A stretch of DNA of 64,000 nt from Sphingobacteriales bacterium. GTDB taxonomy: Bacteria; Bacteroidota; Bacteroidia; Chitinophagales; JADIYW01. Of the stretch, positions 10,501 to 17,837 are shown piece after piece. The stretch covers positions 1-64,000 of the forward strand of contig JADJYT010000010.1 of assembly GCA_016719635.1 (NCBI GenBank), in the 5' to 3' direction. Each line of letters opens with the position of its first letter. Positions within the stretch are counted from its first letter, which is position 1. A model generated the notes under the pieces. The model was given only the letters and a program-made list of their open reading frames with translations. It had not been told where the DNA came from and did not search any database. The translations under genes and the position numbers were made by a program.

Positions 10501-10527
10501 GATGCGGTCACAAATTGTGACCGCATC
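10501..10527. promoter_or_regulatory. 27-bp perfect odd palindrome upstream of the ORF6N gene and dtd
   Basis: GATGCGGTCACAA, one central A, then the exact reverse complement TTGTGACCGCATC. It lies about 90 bp before the ORF6N start (minus strand) and 55 bp before the dtd start (plus strand), in the shared intergenic region. Its 13-bp core TCACAAATTGTGA recurs exactly at 10211-10223 inside the ORF6N gene, and with two mismatches at about 10180-10192. It looks like an operator for a dimeric regulator; autoregulation by the ORF6N protein is an inference. No T-run follows, so a terminator is less likely. Confidence 0.55.
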
Positions 10528-10581
10528 ATTTTACCTCAAAAATCTCACTACTTATTACTCAATACTCACTACTTTTACACC

Positions 10582-11034
10582 ATGCGCGCCATCCTTCAAC
10601 GAGTCACCCGGGCATCCGTCGCAACAGACGGAACTGTAAGCGGCAGCATCCGACACGGACTGCTGGTTTTGCTGGGAATCGAAGAAGACGACACCGAACA
10701 GGACATCGAATGGCTGAGCAGCAAGATTGTTCAGATGCGTATCTTTTCCGATACGGAAGGAAAAATGAATCTGTCGGTACAGGACACCAACGGAGACCTT
10801 TTAATCATCTCTCAGTTTACCTTATTCGCCTCCACGAAGAAAGGCAACCGTCCGGGGTTTACACGTTCTGCCAAACCCGACATCGCAATCCCGCTTTACG
10901 GGCGTTTTATTGCGGTTGCCGAACAGAAGCTGGGTAAGGCTGTTCAAAAAGGTGTTTTTGGCGCTGATATGAAAGTGGAATTACTGAACGACGGTCCCGT
11001 TACCATTTTCATCGACAGTAAAAACCCGGAATAA
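10582..11034 (+). CDS. dtd: D-aminoacyl-tRNA deacylase
   Basis: 150-residue cytoplasmic enzyme that removes D-amino acids (and glycine mischarged on tRNA-Ala) from tRNA. Diagnostic motifs: the N-terminal MRAILQRVTRASV, SQFTLFAS (77-84) with the catalytic-site Ser-Gln, and NDGPVT (136-141), the family's NxGPVT with the Gly-cis-Pro region. Length matches the family exactly. A perfect palindrome lies 55 bp upstream. A candidate structured RNA lies in the 476-bp gap after it, before nrdB. Confidence 0.96.
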   Translation: MRAILQRVTRASVATDGTVSGSIRHGLLVLLGIEEDDTEQDIEWLSSKIVQMRIFSDTEGKMNLSVQDTNGDLLIISQFTLFASTKKGNRPGFTRSAKPDIAIPLYGRFIAVAEQKLGKAVQKGVFGADMKVELLNDGPVTIFIDSKNPE

Positions 11035-11039
11035 GGCCA

Positions 11040-11213
11040 TCTTTCACTCATACTTAATTTTTGAGCGGGTACCTGCTGCATTCCATCTGAGTTTAATTTA
11101 AGCGGCTAGGGAACGAGAAAAGCGATAAACAGATGGGACTCTTCAGGTAAAAAATCTCCCAAACAATATAAAAAAATCCGAAAGCACCTAATAAAGAAGG
11201 ATGTTTTTTTATT
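11040..11213 (+). ncRNA. Candidate structured RNA between dtd and nrdB
   Basis: Successive nested helices can be drawn: TTG (11061-11063) with CAA (11164-11166); GGG (11067-11069) with CCC (11158-11160); TACCTG (11070-11075) with CAGGTA (11144-11149); TTCCATCTG (11081-11089) with CAGATGGGA (11130-11138). They enclose a 40-nt loop containing GCGGCTAGGGAACGAG. A terminator-like hairpin follows (AAAAAATCC at 11171-11179 with GGATGTTTTTTT at 11199-11210). The shape is rod-like, as in 6S RNA, but it could equally be a leader or attenuator of nrdBA. I cannot match it to a known family; pairing was done by eye only. Confidence 0.35.
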
Positions 11214-11358
11214 TTGTTTCAAACTGCCGAATTGCAATAAATCTCATTTATGCAACTCTTTTTTACACTTTTTTTTCACGGGATGTACACATGCTTGTTG
11301 AAATTTTAGAGCACTGTTGGTATTGATGTTAATCAATTAAAAATCAACACCTAACCTA

Positions 11359-11392
11359 TTATTCACATATCGAATAAACAACTTGTGGAAAA
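11359..11392. promoter_or_regulatory. Two DnaA-box-like 9-mers upstream of nrdB
   Basis: TTATTCACA (11359-11367) fits the DnaA-box consensus TTATNCACA. On the minus strand of 11384-11392, TTTTCCACA differs from TTATCCACA at one base. They lie 16 bp apart in opposite orientation, about 120-150 bp before the nrdB start. In E. coli the nrdAB promoter is controlled through DnaA boxes. In AT-rich DNA such matches can occur by chance. Confidence 0.3.
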
Positions 11393-11510
11393 GTTAAAAC
11401 TGAATTTCTAAATCATTGAAGTAGCTTTAAGATGTCAGAAGCGAAGAAACACAAAAATCCTGCTTTTCTATACTTATTTTTTATAAAAACGTTTAAATTT
11501 TAACATTAAA

Positions 11511-12491
11511 ATGAATACCGTATTGGCTACTGAAAGAATACTGCAGGAAAGCGACAATCGGTTTGTGCTTTTCCCTATCAAACACAAGGAAATCTGGGAA
11601 ATGTACAAACAGCATGTACAGGCTTTTTGGGTAGCGGAAGAAATAGACCTGAGCCAGGACCAGGTGCACTGGGAAAAATTAAATGACGATGAAAGACATT
11701 TCATCAAACACGTATTGGCATTTTTTGCGGCAAGCGACGGTATCGTCAATGAGAACCTGGTGGTCAATTTCATGCAGGATGTAACCATCCCGGAAGCTCG
11801 TTGCTTCTACGGATTTCAGATTGCCATGGAAAACATCCACTCTGAAACGTACTCCCTTTTAATAGATACCTATATTAAGAATGATGCGGAGAAGACAAAA
11901 CTCTTCAACGCCATCGAAACACTGGACTGTGTAAAGAAAAAAGCCAACTGGGCTTTGAAGTGGATTGAAAGCGCCCCTTCTTTCGCACACCGCCTCGTGG
12001 CCTTCTGCGCAGTAGAGGGAATTTTCTTCAGCGGCAGCTTCTGCTCCATCTTCTGGCTAAAGGAAAGAGGGCTTATGCCGGGCCTGGGGCATTCCAACGA
12101 GCTCATCAGCCGCGACGAAGGCCTGCATTGCCAGTTCGCCTGCCTGTTATACTCCATGCTGGAAAATAAACTCAGCCAGGAAGACATCTACTCCATCATC
12201 TGCGATGCCGTAGAATGTGAAAAGGACTTTGTCAGAGACTCCATTCCGGTGGCGCTAATCGGCATGAACGCTGATTTAATGTGTCAGTATATAGAATTTG
12301 TCGCTGACCGCTGGATACAATCCTTAGGTTATCCTAAAGTATATAACGCCACCAATCCGTTCCCGTTCATGGAATCCATTTCCATGGAAGGAAAAACAAA
12401 CTTCTTTGAACGCAGAGTATCCGAATATAAGAAAGCAGGAGTGGGCATCAAGAAAGAAGAACAACAATTTGGCTTTACCTCCGATTTCTAA
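11511..12491 (+). CDS. nrdB: Ribonucleoside-diphosphate reductase, beta subunit (class Ia)
   Basis: 326-residue ferritin-like subunit that carries the diiron-tyrosyl radical used by NrdA to reduce ribonucleotides. Ligands line up with the family: D76 (FFAASD), E107 and H110 followed by the radical tyrosine Y114 in ENIHSETY, then downstream E in VEGIFFSG and E/H in SRDEGLHC. The presence of Y114 marks a conventional radical-tyrosine enzyme. nrdA follows 85 bp later in the same direction, so the pair is probably one operon, here in the order B-A. The upstream 476 bp hold a candidate structured RNA and DnaA-box-like sites. Confidence 0.96.
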   Translation: MNTVLATERILQESDNRFVLFPIKHKEIWEMYKQHVQAFWVAEEIDLSQDQVHWEKLNDDERHFIKHVLAFFAASDGIVNENLVVNFMQDVTIPEARCFYGFQIAMENIHSETYSLLIDTYIKNDAEKTKLFNAIETLDCVKKKANWALKWIESAPSFAHRLVAFCAVEGIFFSGSFCSIFWLKERGLMPGLGHSNELISRDEGLHCQFACLLYSMLENKLSQEDIYSIICDAVECEKDFVRDSIPVALIGMNADLMCQYIEFVADRWIQSLGYPKVYNATNPFPFMESISMEGKTNFFERRVSEYKKAGVGIKKEEQQFGFTSDF

Positions 12492-12576
12492 GTTGAACTG
12501 TAATTCCCGGAAAAGAGAAGATTTTTTTAAGTAATTAATCATTCCATTCTATTACCATAAATAAAAAGATAAGACT

Positions 12577-15108
12577 ATGTTCGTAATTAAGCGCGATGGC
12601 AGAAAGGAACCTGTTCACTTTGACAAAATCACCGCACGCATCAACAAACTTTCATTCGGACTAAACTCCACCTTTGTCGTACCACACCGTGTGGCGCAAA
12701 ATGTGATTCAGGGCCTGTATGACGGTGTCACCACCACCGAACTGGATGAACTGGCAGCACGTACCAGCGCCAGCATGACAGTCATACACCCCGACTACGC
12801 GGTACTGGCAGCCCGCATCGCGGTATCCAACCTGCACAAAAACACCAAAAAGAATTTCTCCCGCATCGTGGAGGAATTGTACAATTATATTGACCCGAAA
12901 ACCAACAAACAGGCGCCGCTGATTGCCGATGATGTATTTGAAATCATAATGGCAAACAAAGACCGCCTGGATGCGGCCATCGTACACCACCGTGACTACA
13001 ATTACGATTATTTTGGATTCAAGACACTGGAAAAATCCTATCTGCTGAAGATGCACGGCAAAGTGGTGGAACGCCCGCAGCACATGCTGATGCGTGTTTC
13101 CGTAGGCATACACCGCGACGATATCGACGCGGCCATCGAAACCTACGACCTGATGTCGGAAAAATGGTTTACACATGCCACCCCTACTTTATACAATGCC
13201 GGTACACCGAAACCGCAGTTGTCTTCCTGCTTCCTGCTGACCATGAAAGACGACAGCATCAAAGGCATTTATGATACATTGAAAAACACCGCCGAAATAT
13301 CCCAGTCAGCAGGTGGTATAGGGCTGAGCATCCATAATATCCGCGCCAAAGGCAGTTACATCAGAGGCACCGGCGGAGAAAGCAACGGCCTGATTCCGAT
13401 GCTGCAGGTATTTAACTCGACGGCACGTTATGTGGACCAGGGCGGCGGAAAACGAAAAGGTGCTTTTGCCATCTACCTCGAACCGTGGCATGCCGATGTG
13501 TTCGATTTCCTGGAGCTGAAAAAGAACCACGGGAAAGAAGAAATGCGCGCACGGGACCTGTTCTATGCGCTGTGGATTCCGGATTTATTCATGAAACGCG
13601 TAAAAGAGAACGCAGACTGGTCGCTGATGTGCCCATACGAGTGCCCGGGATTGTGTGATACCTACGGAGAAGAATTCGAAGCGCTGTATACCAAATACGA
13701 AGCGGAAGGCAAAGCACGCAAAACCATCAAGGCGCAGGAACTGTGGTTCCATATCCTGGACAGCCAGACGGAAACAGGCACACCATACATGCTGTATAAA
13801 GACCATGTCAACCGTAAATCCAACCAGAAGAACCTGGGTGTTATCCGTTCGAGCAATTTATGCACGGAAATCATGGAGTACACCTCTGCCGATGAGATTG
13901 CGGTATGTAATCTCGCCTCCATCAACCTGACACGATTTGTCGACAGCGAGAAACTGACGTTTGACTTCCAGCGATTATACGAAATCACTTACATCGTCAC
14001 GAAGAACCTGAATAAGGTCATCGACATCAATTTCTATCCGGTAGAGGAAGCGAAAAACAGCAACATGCGCCACCGGCCGATCGGACTGGGCGTGCAGGGG
14101 CTGGCAGATGCCTTCATGTTGCTGCGACATCCGTTTGACAGCGAAGAGGCGGCAGTATTGAATAAGAATATTTTCGAGACCATCTATTACGCAGCGCTGT
14201 GCGCGTCCAATGATCTGGCCAAGAAAGAAGGCCCTTACCAGAGCTTTAAAGGTTCACCCATTTCACAGGGCATCTTCCAGTTTGATATGTGGAAGGTAAA
14301 CCCGACTGACCGCTGGGACTGGGACGGATTGCGTCAGGAAATCCTGCAACACGGCGTTCGCAACAGTTTGCTGGTAGCGCCGATGCCGACCGCCTCCACT
14401 TCTCAGATTTTAGGCAATAACGAATGTTTCGAACCCTATACATCCAACCTGTATACCAGACGTGTATTGAGCGGTGAATTTATGGTGGTGAACAAGCACT
14501 TATTGAAAGACCTGATTGAGATAGGTTTGTGGAGCGACGAAATGAAGAATGCGATTGTAGCCAACAAAGGTTCAATCCAGGCCATCAACGGCATTCCGCA
14601 GGAAATAAAAGATTTATATAAAACAGCCTGGGAAATCAAACAACGGGTGATCATTGATATGGCGGCTGACCGCGGCGCCTTCATCGACCAGAGCCAGAGT
14701 TTGAACCTGTTCATGGAAAGCCCGAACTACAAGACACTGACGTCCGCCCATTTTTATGCCTGGGAAAAAGGATTGAAAACAGGTATGTACTATCTGCGTT
14801 CCCGTCCTGCCATGGATCCGGTTCAATTTACCGTGGACATGGAGAAAGCCAAGAAAGCCACAGAAATCATTGCTAAAGACGGTCATTACCACCGTTCGGA
14901 AAAAGTAAGCGCCAGCGATGTCGCTCCAATTTATGAAAGTGTAGCCAATGCACAACAGGAAATGTTTACCATAGCGGAACCTGTTGTTATAGAAAAATCT
15001 ATGGAAGAAAGAGCCGCAGAATTTGGCATGACCGTGGAAGAATTTGCGCAGGCCCAAAAGGTTTGTTCCTTAGAGAATCCCGGAGAATGTGAAATGTGCG
15101 GGAGCTAG
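12577..15108 (+). CDS. nrdA: Ribonucleoside-diphosphate reductase, alpha subunit (class Ia)
   Basis: 843-residue catalytic subunit. An N-terminal ATP-cone (about 1-90, MFVIKRDGRKEPVHFDKI) suggests dATP allosteric control of overall activity. Active-site residues: C218 in SSCFLL, the catalytic N427-C429-E431 triad in NLCTEI, and the C-terminal thiol pair C838/C841 (CEMC) that re-reduces the active site. Length and motif order are standard. It follows nrdB by 85 bp and ends before a very strong palindromic terminator (15129-15162). Codon use is GC-richer than in the first 6 kb. Confidence 0.97.
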   Translation: MFVIKRDGRKEPVHFDKITARINKLSFGLNSTFVVPHRVAQNVIQGLYDGVTTTELDELAARTSASMTVIHPDYAVLAARIAVSNLHKNTKKNFSRIVEELYNYIDPKTNKQAPLIADDVFEIIMANKDRLDAAIVHHRDYNYDYFGFKTLEKSYLLKMHGKVVERPQHMLMRVSVGIHRDDIDAAIETYDLMSEKWFTHATPTLYNAGTPKPQLSSCFLLTMKDDSIKGIYDTLKNTAEISQSAGGIGLSIHNIRAKGSYIRGTGGESNGLIPMLQVFNSTARYVDQGGGKRKGAFAIYLEPWHADVFDFLELKKNHGKEEMRARDLFYALWIPDLFMKRVKENADWSLMCPYECPGLCDTYGEEFEALYTKYEAEGKARKTIKAQELWFHILDSQTETGTPYMLYKDHVNRKSNQKNLGVIRSSNLCTEIMEYTSADEIAVCNLASINLTRFVDSEKLTFDFQRLYEITYIVTKNLNKVIDINFYPVEEAKNSNMRHRPIGLGVQGLADAFMLLRHPFDSEEAAVLNKNIFETIYYAALCASNDLAKKEGPYQSFKGSPISQGIFQFDMWKVNPTDRWDWDGLRQEILQHGVRNSLLVAPMPTASTSQILGNNECFEPYTSNLYTRRVLSGEFMVVNKHLLKDLIEIGLWSDEMKNAIVANKGSIQAINGIPQEIKDLYKTAWEIKQRVIIDMAADRGAFIDQSQSLNLFMESPNYKTLTSAHFYAWEKGLKTGMYYLRSRPAMDPVQFTVDMEKAKKATEIIAKDGHYHRSEKVSASDVAPIYESVANAQQEMFTIAEPVVIEKSMEERAAEFGMTVEEFAQAQKVCSLENPGECEMCGS

Positions 15109-15128
15109 AAATTTTCCCTTACTAACTC

Positions 15129-15162
15129 AAAAAATCCCGAATGAATTCATTCGGGATTTTTT
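15129..15162. terminator. Intrinsic terminator after nrdA
   Basis: A perfect 34-bp palindrome: AAAAAATCCCGAATGAA followed directly by its reverse complement ending in TTTTTT. The A-run/T-run flanks make it able to work on both strands. It begins 20 bp after the nrdA stop. Confidence 0.93.
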
Positions 15163-15214
15163 ATTTACCTGCAACAAAACTTTTGTTATCTTCAATCTGT
15201 AAATAGAATACTGT

Positions 15215-15772
15215 ATGGATTTTCTACAACAACCCTTCAGCTGGTATATCGCAGGACCGCTGATTGCCGTCAACCTGTTCCTGCTGATTTATTTCGGAAA
15301 AAGATTCGGAGTATCGACCGGCATGAAAACCACCTGTGCGGCCTTAGGTGCCGGCAAAAAAGTTCCGTTCTTTAATTATAACTGGAAAGAAGAAGCATGG
15401 CTGCTGATGTATCTTGCCGGAAGTATCATCGGCGGACTGATTGCCGTTGAATTTATGAACGCCGGCGCTCCCGTGGAAGTATCTGAAAAAACCGCAGCGG
15501 CATTGCAGGCATTGCATATCGAAGCCAATCGCTCCTTTGAACCCGCAGAAATCTTTGCGGTGCAGCAATTGCTGACATTCAGGGGCTGGGCAATCCTTTT
15601 AGGCGGCGGCATGCTGATTGGATTCGGCACGCGCTGGGCTAACGGCTGCACCTCCGGCCACGCCATTTCCGGACTGAGTGATTTTCAGCTTCCGTCCTTA
15701 GTGGCGGTTATCGGTTTCTTTATCGGCGGCCTGGCCATGACTCATTTTTTCATCCCCCTAATTTTCAAATAA
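15215..15772 (+). CDS. YeeE/YedE (TsuA-like) sulfur-compound transporter subunit
   Basis: 185-residue membrane protein with about five hydrophobic segments and the YeeE/YedE signature GFGTRWANGCTSGHAISG; the invariant cysteine is C145. Characterised YeeE/TsuA proteins move thiosulfate through a chain of such cysteines. Here the usual long protein is split into two short genes: this one and the next (DUF6691-like), which starts 1 bp after the stop, so they are co-translated and probably form one complex. The rhodanese gene downstream supports a role in sulfur handling. Transport direction and exact substrate are inferred. Confidence 0.85.
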   Translation: MDFLQQPFSWYIAGPLIAVNLFLLIYFGKRFGVSTGMKTTCAALGAGKKVPFFNYNWKEEAWLLMYLAGSIIGGLIAVEFMNAGAPVEVSEKTAAALQALHIEANRSFEPAEIFAVQQLLTFRGWAILLGGGMLIGFGTRWANGCTSGHAISGLSDFQLPSLVAVIGFFIGGLAMTHFFIPLIFK

Positions 15773-15773
15773 C

Positions 15774-16187
15774 ATGCGCAATCTGAAATTCTTTCTGCTC
15801 GGTATCTTCTTCGGCATCGTATTGACAAAGGCGCAGGTCATTTCCTGGTTCCGCATCTATGAAATGTTCCGCTTTGAGTCCTTTCACATGTACGGCATCA
15901 TCGGCAGTGCGGTCGTGCTGGGCGCGTTGATTATACAATACATCAAACGCAGTCATTTAAAGTCCGTCGACGGAATCCCCATCACCATTGACCCGAAGCC
16001 AAAAACCTATAAGACCAGCATTTTCGGCGGCATCCTTTTCGGATTGGGGTGGGCACTGGTCGGCGCCTGCCCGGGACCCATTTATATCCTCATCGGTGCG
16101 GGATTCTGGGTATTTACAGTGGTGCTTATCGGGGCACTGCTTGGCACCTTTCTCTATGGTGTTGTAAAAGAAAAACTACCTCATTAA
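15774..16187 (+). CDS. YeeE/YedE-type second half (DUF6691-like)
   Basis: 137 residues with four hydrophobic segments. GACPGPIY near residues 97-104 includes C99, matching the second conserved cysteine signature of split YeeE/YedE systems. It starts 1 bp after the stop of the preceding half, the arrangement seen for paired short YeeE genes in many bacteria. It probably assembles with the upstream protein as a thiosulfate or related sulfur-compound permease in the inner membrane. Confidence 0.82.
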   Translation: MRNLKFFLLGIFFGIVLTKAQVISWFRIYEMFRFESFHMYGIIGSAVVLGALIIQYIKRSHLKSVDGIPITIDPKPKTYKTSIFGGILFGLGWALVGACPGPIYILIGAGFWVFTVVLIGALLGTFLYGVVKEKLPH

Positions 16188-16274
16188 GTCTGCCGATTAT
16201 TACGAAAAATGAATTAATATTGCATTGCATATAAATCTGAAATCATCATTCTACCATCTAAAATCAATTTAAAT

Positions 16275-16595
16275 ATGGCATATCAGGATTTAGGACCTAA
16301 AGAATTTCTAGCCGCTTATAACAGCAGCGACAATGCAATACTGATAGATGTACGGACAGCTGCAGAAATTGCGGATGGCAGCATCGACGGACATATCGCC
16401 ATTGACATTCAACGCCCCGGATTTACGGAAAAAGTGGCGGAACTCCCGAAGGACAAAGCCTATTTCATTTATTGCCGAAGCGGCAACCGAAGCGGGCAAG
16501 CCTGCCGGTATATGGCCACACAGGGCTTTGAACAATTATACAACATGAAAGGCGGCATGCTGGAATTGGCGGAAACGGATTTTGGGGATGCCTGA
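16275..16595 (+). CDS. Single-domain rhodanese (sulfurtransferase)
   Basis: 106 residues. The active-site loop CRSGNRS (67-73) has the catalytic C67, with the upstream LIDVRTAAE region typical of rhodanese folds. No signal peptide is seen, so the protein is cytoplasmic. Such proteins take sulfane sulfur from thiosulfate or persulfides; the position right after the two YeeE-type genes fits a thiosulfate uptake-and-use module. Its last 8 bp overlap the start of the acetyltransferase gene. Confidence 0.92.
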   Translation: MAYQDLGPKEFLAAYNSSDNAILIDVRTAAEIADGSIDGHIAIDIQRPGFTEKVAELPKDKAYFIYCRSGNRSGQACRYMATQGFEQLYNMKGGMLELAETDFGDA

Positions 16596-17178
16596 TTTCG
16601 ACTTCCACCAAAATCTGCTGCTGGAAGATAGCCGTGTCCTGCTGCGCCCACTGGTGCGGGAAGATGATGATGTGTTGGCGCCCATCGCACTGGCAGATAA
16701 GGACATCATCCGGTTTTCTCCCCGTCAGATACACACCCCTGAATTGCTGCAGCAGTATATACAGGATGCCCTGCATGGGAAGGCAAGCGCTGTTCGTTAC
16801 CCGTTTATCATCTTTGACAAGAGCACACAGGAATATGCCGGCTCCACCAGTATCTGTGCGGTTTCCAATTTTGACAAACGGCTGGAAATCGGTTATACCT
16901 GGTATGGCAAAAAATTCCAGCGTACCGGATTAAACCGGCATTGCAAATGGCTGTTGCTGAATTATGCATTTGATACCCTGCAATTTGAACGGGTGGAATT
17001 CAAGATAGATGAGCGGAATACCATTTCCCAGACGGCAGTGCACCGATTAGGCGCCACCAAAGAAGGCATACTGCGCAGCCATACCGTGATGAGCGATGAT
17101 TTCCGCAGAAATACGGTCTATTTTTCGATACTGAAACACGAATGGGAGCAGCTAAAACCCAATTTTCCGCTTTATTAA
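16588..17178 (+). CDS. GNAT family N-acetyltransferase (RimJ/RimL type)
   Basis: About 196 residues. The pattern LLRPLVREDDD, then LEIGYTWYGKKFQRTGLNRHCKWLLLNYAFD (motif A region), VEFKIDERNTISQTAVHRLGATKEGILR (motif B) is that of protein N-acetyltransferases acting on ribosomal proteins or similar targets. ATG at 16588 is preferred over an in-frame TTG at 16582. It overlaps the rhodanese stop, implying translational coupling. The true substrate cannot be read from sequence. Confidence 0.85.
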   Translation: MPDFDFHQNLLLEDSRVLLRPLVREDDDVLAPIALADKDIIRFSPRQIHTPELLQQYIQDALHGKASAVRYPFIIFDKSTQEYAGSTSICAVSNFDKRLEIGYTWYGKKFQRTGLNRHCKWLLLNYAFDTLQFERVEFKIDERNTISQTAVHRLGATKEGILRSHTVMSDDFRRNTVYFSILKHEWEQLKPNFPLY

Positions 17179-17299
17179 GCCCCCACCCGCTGTAAATCTA
17201 TTAAAAAACGAGGGTTTTACGGTGTGATAATTTCTATTTTACCAATAAAAAGGATAATAATTAACGATAATTCATTTTTTAGTTTAATTTATTGTATTA

Positions 17300-17331
17300 T
17301 TTGCATAGAATCATACATTTTATTAAATTTG
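17300..17331 (+). promoter_or_regulatory. Bacteroidota-type promoter for the tRNA-like RNA
   Basis: TTTG at 17300-17303 (-33 element) and TAAATTTG at 17324-17331 (-7 element TAnnTTTG), separated by 20 bp. This places transcription start near 17338, about 30 bp before the RNA's acceptor stem. Confidence 0.65.
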
Positions 17332-17367
17332 TATTCGAAAGTTCTTTAAACAAACGATACTTAAAAT

Positions 17368-17524
17368 TGTGAGGTGATGAAATTTGGCAGCCATGCCCTC
17401 TTGTCTCGGGGGTGGGGAGTTCGAAATAAAGACAGGGTAGAGCACTTTAATGTGCAGGGGTTGACCACCAACTTTTTGTCCTGTTCCTAATCGCCTTGTG
17501 TAGGTTCGAGTCCTACCTTCACAG
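17368..17524 (+). ncRNA. tRNA-like RNA with a large insert in the variable region
   Basis: The ends are clearly tRNA-like: acceptor strand TGTGAGG (17368-17374) pairs with CTTCACA (17517-17523), followed by G. The T-arm is GTAGG TTCGAGT CCTAC (17500-17516). The 5' part, TGATGAAATTTGGCAGCCATG, resembles a tRNA-Leu D-arm. Next is a stem CCCTC/GGGGG (17396-17400 and 17408-17412) with 7-nt loop TTGTCTC, nominal anticodon GUC and an unusual U at position 37. Instead of a 15-20 nt variable arm there are 87 nt, with possible stems GACAGGGT/GTCCTGTT (17431-17438 and 17478-17485), GCAC/GTGC (17442-17455) and GTTG/CAAC (17460-17472). It is about 157 nt long, has its own promoter and a terminator. It is unlikely to be an ordinary elongator tRNA. 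Confidence 0.5.
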
Positions 17525-17530
17525 CAACTG

Positions 17531-17561
17531 AAATCCGAATCCATGAGGTTCGGATTTTTTT
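17531..17561 (+). terminator. Intrinsic terminator of the tRNA-like RNA
   Basis: AAATCCGAA (17531-17539) and TTCGGATTT (17549-17557) form a 9-bp stem around a 9-nt loop, followed by T residues. It lies 7 bp after the tRNA-like 3' end. Confidence 0.88.
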
Positions 17562-17733
17562 ATTTTGGTTTTTTGGGAAATGCCGTTGTAGGCAGCCGGA
17601 TTAACTTATCCCATCTTTTATCATCTATTACTCTCCTATCGTTCATCGACAATGATGGCTAATGAATGCGGGATGTTTATTTATTTGTGGTCTTTGCGAG
17701 ATGTTAAACCAGTGTGGGGTTTTTACACTCTCT

Positions 17734-17751
17734 ATTGGTCAGGCGGTCAAT
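17734..17751. repeat. Small hairpin repeat with AGGC loop, copy 1
   Basis: ATTGGTC-AGGC-GGTCAAT folds into a 7-bp stem with two wobble pairs. A second copy, GTTGGTC-AGGC-GACCAAC, lies at 29916-29933. Loop and core TTGGTCAGGCG are identical while the stem bases change in a pairing-preserving way. It lies in the gap upstream of the ion channel gene. Confidence 0.5.
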
Positions 17752-17837
17752 GATTCAATAATCTAAAAATGTTATCTCAAACTACTTATATTTACTATTT
17801 TCAACCATTATTTTTAGATGCAAATCATGAAAAACCG

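Noticed and set aside
10501..10527. CRP-type binding site
   Set aside because: The half-sites are in the inverse order to CRP (TCACA first, TGTGA second) with a short spacer, and the same core lies inside the ORF6N gene.
11220..11510. AT-rich stretch with DnaA-like boxes as a replication origin
   Set aside because: Only two boxes, no dnaA or dnaN gene, no AT-rich 13-mer array; upstream control of nrdB is the simpler reading.
12661..13176. Long minus-strand open frame inside nrdA (171 codons)
   Set aside because: Antisense shadow of a well-conserved gene with biased codon use; no independent family features.
17368..17524. Reading the tRNA-like RNA as a tmRNA or tRNA-Sec
   Set aside because: It lacks the conserved tmRNA 5' element and is less than half the usual length; there is no UCA anticodon and no long acceptor stem as in tRNA-Sec.
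17323..17544. Minus-strand open frame of 73 codons across the tRNA-like RNA
   Set aside because: Composition is explained by the RNA gene on the plus strand; no protein family resemblance and no ribosome-binding context.
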